A DNA stretch of 15,851 nt from Candidatus Saccharimonadota bacterium (lineage in GTDB: Bacteria > Patescibacteriota > Saccharimonadia > Saccharimonadales > SZUA-47), in the NCBI GenBank assembly GCA_003231925.1, contig QIKK01000042.1:1-15851 (forward strand), given 5' to 3'. Below, piece after piece: positions 13,111 to 15,851 of this stretch; within the stretch, counting starts at the first letter, position 1; every line of letters begins with the position of its first letter. Position numbers and translations under genes: made by a program. Below the pieces are notes generated by a model. That model saw only the letters and a program-made list of their open reading frames with translations. It had not been told where the DNA came from and made no database searches.

Positions 13111-13814
13111 AAATCCAAAAATACTTTTGTTGGGTCCTTAATTACTTTCTTATAGTCAATGTAATCTTCAACAAACTGTTCGTATTCACGTCGTTTGAAA
13201 GAGTCCAGCACAAACTCTGGTGCAAGCCACTCTGGAGTATCATATTTTTTTGTGTAATATTTATAGCTACTAAAATCATAATTTTTGTAGGGTTTATTTA
13301 TGTCTGTAGGGTTTAGGTGGATATACCTGCTCAAGTGATCCCAATAATCTTGTGTACTCACCAGAGAGCCTTTGTAGACGCCCTGAAATAGATGTCCGGT
13401 ACGTTTTTCTTTATGATTAAAATACGCAACATAACCAGTCATTATAGACCTCATTAATTTACTAATACCATCTGGTGAATACTGGAAAAGTTGGAGATGA
13501 AAATGATTAGGCATCAAACAATAACTAACCAGTTTAACTTCTTTTGATAGATCTAATCTTCTATACCTAGAATACCCAAGATGTGATATGGTTTCTAACT
13601 TATCCGCATCATCAGGGTCTTCACGAAGACAACATTTGATGTAGCTAAGAAATACCGCAAAGTCCTTATCTTCTGTGAAAATTAATCTTTTATCTGTTCC
13701 TCTGTTATATATATGCCACATTTGATCTTCTGCAAAACTTTTTATAGAATTTTTACTGGGCATATCATAAGAATACTACACAGCCCCCCGTTGTCAAGGA
13801 CTATCCTTGACAGC
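13077..13814 (-). mobile_element. RAYT element bracketed by inverted palindromes
   Basis: A 738-bp unit of one RAYT gene between two REP-like palindromes. Each has the core TGTCAAGGA, a three-base loop and TCCTTGACA, then GC. The loops are TAG on the left and CTA on the right, so the palindromes are in opposite orientation like a REPIN pair. It separates the ribosomal cluster from the dcd-tmk/thyX cluster. Outer boundaries and any target-site signature are uncertain. Confidence 0.75.
13104..13763 (-). CDS. REP-associated tyrosine transposase (RAYT, Y1/IS200-like)
   Basis: 219 aa. Opens with MWHIYNRGTDKRLIF, the usual RAYT start. The metal-binding HUH motif is in YCLMPNHFHLQLF (His-Phe-His). 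The catalytic Tyr is in the segment LSRYIHLNP. RTGHLFQGVYKGSLV lies between them. All key residues are present and the frame is intact, so the enzyme may be active. These single-strand transposases cut and join at REP hairpins; the matching palindromes on both sides are the probable substrates. The C-terminal 60 residues are Tyr/Lys-rich. No Shine-Dalgarno is visible upstream of the ATG at 13763. Confidence 0.93.
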   Translation of the reverse strand: MPSKNSIKSFAEDQMWHIYNRGTDKRLIFTEDKDFAVFLSYIKCCLREDPDDADKLETISHLGYSRYRRLDLSKEVKLVSYCLMPNHFHLQLFQYSPDGISKLMRSIMTGYVAYFNHKEKRTGHLFQGVYKGSLVSTQDYWDHLSRYIHLNPTDINKPYKNYDFSSYKYYTKKYDTPEWLAPEFVLDSFKRREYEQFVEDYIDYKKVIKDPTKVFLDLK

Positions 13815-13824
13815 AGGAGGGGGA
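13784..13824. repeat. REP-like palindrome, right end of RAYT element
   Basis: The inner nine-pair stem is 13792-13800 with 13804-13812, loop CTA. It is extended by a G-U and a G-C pair, then, after a four-base bulge, by a run of C (13784-13789) facing a run of G. The mismatched lower stem is characteristic of REP hairpins, unlike the perfect left copy. Confidence 0.8.
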
Positions 13825-13889
13825 AAATGTAAAAATTACGCCATTTTATTAGTGCTTATGGTTGCTCAAAACGCTCTACACAACTAAAC

Positions 13890-13895
13890 TATAAC
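13890..13895 (+). promoter_or_regulatory. -10 box for dcd
   Basis: TATAAC ending five bases before the ATG at 13901. No Shine-Dalgarno, so a leaderless mRNA is likely if this is the promoter. No convincing -35. Confidence 0.4.
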
Positions 13896-13900
13896 TAGTT

Positions 13901-14629
13901 ATGGATGAAGGAGCCTCGCAACCCTTTGTAGCCGAAAACGGCGATGGAGTGTACAGCAATACACAAATTAAAGCTGGTATAGCCAGTGGTCATATTATAT
14001 ATCACCCGTATATTGAAGAATATATTGCTGGCAGTAGTGTAGACGTCACTTTAGGACACTGGTTTTACAGAACTGAGAGAAACTCTAACGGCGGATTTTA
14101 CAACCCTTTTGATAAGGGAGATGTAACTCAATATTTTGATGGTCCACACCAAGCTCAAGTCCATCAAATGTGGGCTGAAGCCAACGGAAGAACACCTTTT
14201 CTTGGAATACCATTAGATCAGCCAGTAATTGTTCTTGGCCCAGGCGAAAGAATTCTAGCTCACACCCACGAATTTGTTGGTATAAAAGCACCAGGAACTA
14301 GCACTATGCAGGCCAGAAGCACCTGGGGAAGAAATGGCGTGGCAGTTTGTCTAGATGCTGGCTGGGGTGACCCTGGCTATATAAATAGATGGACGATGGA
14401 AATATACAACATGAATCAGCACCACAGCGTAGTCTTGCCGGTAGGTGAAAGGATAGCCCAAATTGTCTTCTATCATACTGGACCCGTGGATAGTCAATAC
14501 AAAAAAATTAGCGGTAAATATCAAAACTCTACCGATGAAGATTTAAACAAACTTATGCAGAATTGGCGTCCAGAACAAATGTTGCCAAAAGCCTACAAAG
14601 ACTCTAGAAGAAAGCCTCAACAATTATGA
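13901..14629 (+). CDS. dcd: dCTP deaminase (Dcd/dUTPase family)
   Basis: 242 aa, longer than usual Dcd (about 190-205). The trimeric dUTPase-like fold is recognisable: AGSSVDVTLG (43-52), HTHEFVGI (121-128), the signature ARSTWGRNGVAVCLDAGWGD (138-157), TMEIYNMN with Glu at about 167 in the place of the catalytic Glu, and VGERIAQIVF. It deaminates dCTP to dUTP; some relatives also hydrolyse dUTP to dUMP, which cannot be judged here. An insertion around residues 56-98 and a basic C-terminal tail account for the extra length. The stop overlaps the next start as ATGA, so it is coupled to the Tmk-ThyX gene that uses the resulting dUMP. Confidence 0.9.
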   Translation: MDEGASQPFVAENGDGVYSNTQIKAGIASGHIIYHPYIEEYIAGSSVDVTLGHWFYRTERNSNGGFYNPFDKGDVTQYFDGPHQAQVHQMWAEANGRTPFLGIPLDQPVIVLGPGERILAHTHEFVGIKAPGTSTMQARSTWGRNGVAVCLDAGWGDPGYINRWTMEIYNMNQHHSVVLPVGERIAQIVFYHTGPVDSQYKKISGKYQNSTDEDLNKLMQNWRPEQMLPKAYKDSRRKPQQL

Positions 14630-15851
14630 AAAACAGGACATTAGGCGGTAAGTTTTTCGTAATAGAGGGGACAGACGCATCTGGTAAGAGCACTCAGTTT
14701 GAACTGTTAGCTAAAAGGCTTTCTGAAGAAGGCTATGATGTTGTTACTTTTGATTTTCCGCAATATGATAAAAAATCCAGCTATTTTGTAAAAGAATACT
14801 TAGCCGGTAAATACGGCTCTGCTGATGAAGTTGGGCCGTATACTGGAAGTGTTTTTTACGCACTAGACAGATATTCAGCAAAAGACGCCATACAAAAAGC
14901 TTTGAGAGAGGGTAAAATTGTCCTATCAAACCGCTTTACGGGTAGCAACATGGCTCATCAAGGAACAAAATTTACCCACCCAGAACAGAGAAGAGGATAT
15001 TTTATATGGTTAGATAATCTGGAATTTGAAATGCTTGGTATCCCGCGACCAACAGCCAGTATTGTACTGCGGGTAGACGCTAAAACCACCAATCAGCTTT
15101 TACATCTGAGGGCAAAGAAAGAAAACAGAAAACTAGATATTCATGAATCGGATATGGAGCACTTAAAGAGATCCGTTGAGGTATATGATGATTTATGTGC
15201 ACTGTTTCCTAAGGATTTTTTGAGAATTGATTGTGTAAGAAGTAATATCTTCATGACTAGAGAACAAATCCACAAAATAGTCTGGAAAACCATTTTACCG
15301 TACTTACCTAAAACCACTAATAAACAGGGCAGTATCCAAAATGGTGATGAGCAGAAGCAGGAGTTGATAAAGAAAAATGAAGAGGGTGTTTTAGCTATGA
15401 CTAAAGCCGGTCAGCAGTTTTTAGAAGATGTTGTTACCAGTACCGAGGGTAACGTTTATGCTTTTACTGACAAAATGAGTCCAATAACTATTGCCGCTGC
15501 TATGGCACGCTTGAGTCGTAGGGCAGACGATATGCGGATAACTATATTGGATGAATTTTCTAGCTCTACCTCTAAAAAAGACGAAAAACTATTGAGAAGG
15601 GTCATCTCGGCCTACGGTGACGATTCGGTACAGCAATTAGTCGGACAACATGTCGTTGTTGAGGGTGCCAGTAATTTATTAACTAAGAAGTTAGAGTGGG
15701 GCAGGTTAGCAGCGTATTTAGAACAATCAACTAGATACATATACTTTGATAAAAAAGACAAGAAGGGTAAATACAAATATATAGTTCCCAGTAACTTAAG
15801 TCTTAAAATTAGGAAACAGTATCTAACAATAATGGATGATATTTTTGATAC
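14626..15851 (+). CDS. Thymidylate kinase fused to ThyX-like domain (partial, runs off window)
   Basis: 408 codons are visible with no stop. Residues 1-225 are dTMP kinase: KFFVIEGTDASGKST (9-23) with P-loop GTDASGKS, the FYALDRYSA helix (78-84) and SNRFTGSNMAHQG (101-113) in place of the usual DRY motif. Residues 226-262 are a polar linker. From about 270 follows a ThyX-like part: ITIAAAMARLSRR, YGDDSV (330-335), EGASNLLTKKLEWGRLAAY and LEQSTRYI (365-372). The standard ThyX signature RHRxxSxNExSxRY is only partly kept: Arg360, Glu366, Ser368, Arg370 and Tyr371 remain, while the first Arg, the His, Ser and Asn are changed. This resembles the first half of long (about 500 aa) double-domain ThyX proteins known to me. 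ThyX makes dTMP from dUMP using FAD and folate; Tmk phosphorylates it to dTDP. Confidence 0.88.
   Translation, partial: MKNRTLGGKFFVIEGTDASGKSTQFELLAKRLSEEGYDVVTFDFPQYDKKSSYFVKEYLAGKYGSADEVGPYTGSVFYALDRYSAKDAIQKALREGKIVLSNRFTGSNMAHQGTKFTHPEQRRGYFIWLDNLEFEMLGIPRPTASIVLRVDAKTTNQLLHLRAKKENRKLDIHESDMEHLKRSVEVYDDLCALFPKDFLRIDCVRSNIFMTREQIHKIVWKTILPYLPKTTNKQGSIQNGDEQKQELIKKNEEGVLAMTKAGQQFLEDVVTSTEGNVYAFTDKMSPITIAAAMARLSRRADDMRITILDEFSSSTSKKDEKLLRRVISAYGDDSVQQLVGQHVVVEGASNLLTKKLEWGRLAAYLEQSTRYIYFDKKDKKGKYKYIVPSNLSLKIRKQYLTIMDDIFD

Noticed and set aside
1..15851. CRISPR array
   Set aside because: No set of regularly spaced direct repeats was found; the repeats present are the 26-bp pair, tRNA-Trp copies and RAYT palindromes.

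Overview
The window is AT-rich bacterial DNA using the standard code: UGA is used as a stop (for example by the dCTP deaminase gene) and the tRNA-Trp anticodon is CCA. Its general features fit a Patescibacteria/CPR genome, most likely Candidatus Saccharibacteria (TM7): very small genes between ribosomal genes, a long ThyX-like protein with an altered signature, Lys-rich extensions on SecE and L1, and several start codons placed directly behind a -10 box. This assignment is by family resemblance, not by a search.

Left part (1-4787), accessory. A minus-strand cluster reads nucleoside/base deaminase, a 33-codon frame resembling the tail of a type I DNA methylase (HsdM), then RhuM. Adjacent frames overlap at each junction, and the two larger genes end in the same 26-bp sequence. 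Next comes a stretch bounded by an intact tRNA-Trp gene (4712-4787) and partial copies of its 3' part (1845-1913, nearly the whole gene minus the 5' acceptor strand, and a short eroded one near 2895-2907). Between these copies lie a DUF4232-like secreted protein, a 79-aa orphan and a three-TM membrane protein. This looks like an insertion region at tRNA-Trp, with no integrase visible.

Middle part (4901-9581), mixed housekeeping or unknown: a small P-loop kinase, a YgjP/M48-type metallopeptidase, a soluble PAS histidine kinase without a neighbouring response regulator, a convergent membrane GT2 glycosyltransferase, and an unrecognised 170-aa protein.

Right part (9619-13066), the secE-nusG-rplK-rplA transcription/translation cluster. 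It is interspersed with three small unrecognised genes (71, 73 and 56 aa). A probable L1 autoregulatory mRNA site lies just before rplA. The L1 protein carries about 100 extra N-terminal residues. rplJ-rplL do not follow.

Far right (13071-15851). A REP-associated tyrosine transposase (RAYT) is bracketed by two matching palindromes in inverted orientation. Then dcd overlaps by ATGA an open frame running off the window that joins thymidylate kinase to a ThyX-like domain. Dcd, ThyX and Tmk are steps of one route from dCTP to dTDP, so this is a compact thymidylate module. The Tmk-ThyX fusion, the palindrome-bracketed RAYT and the tRNA-Trp repeat region are the most noteworthy items.
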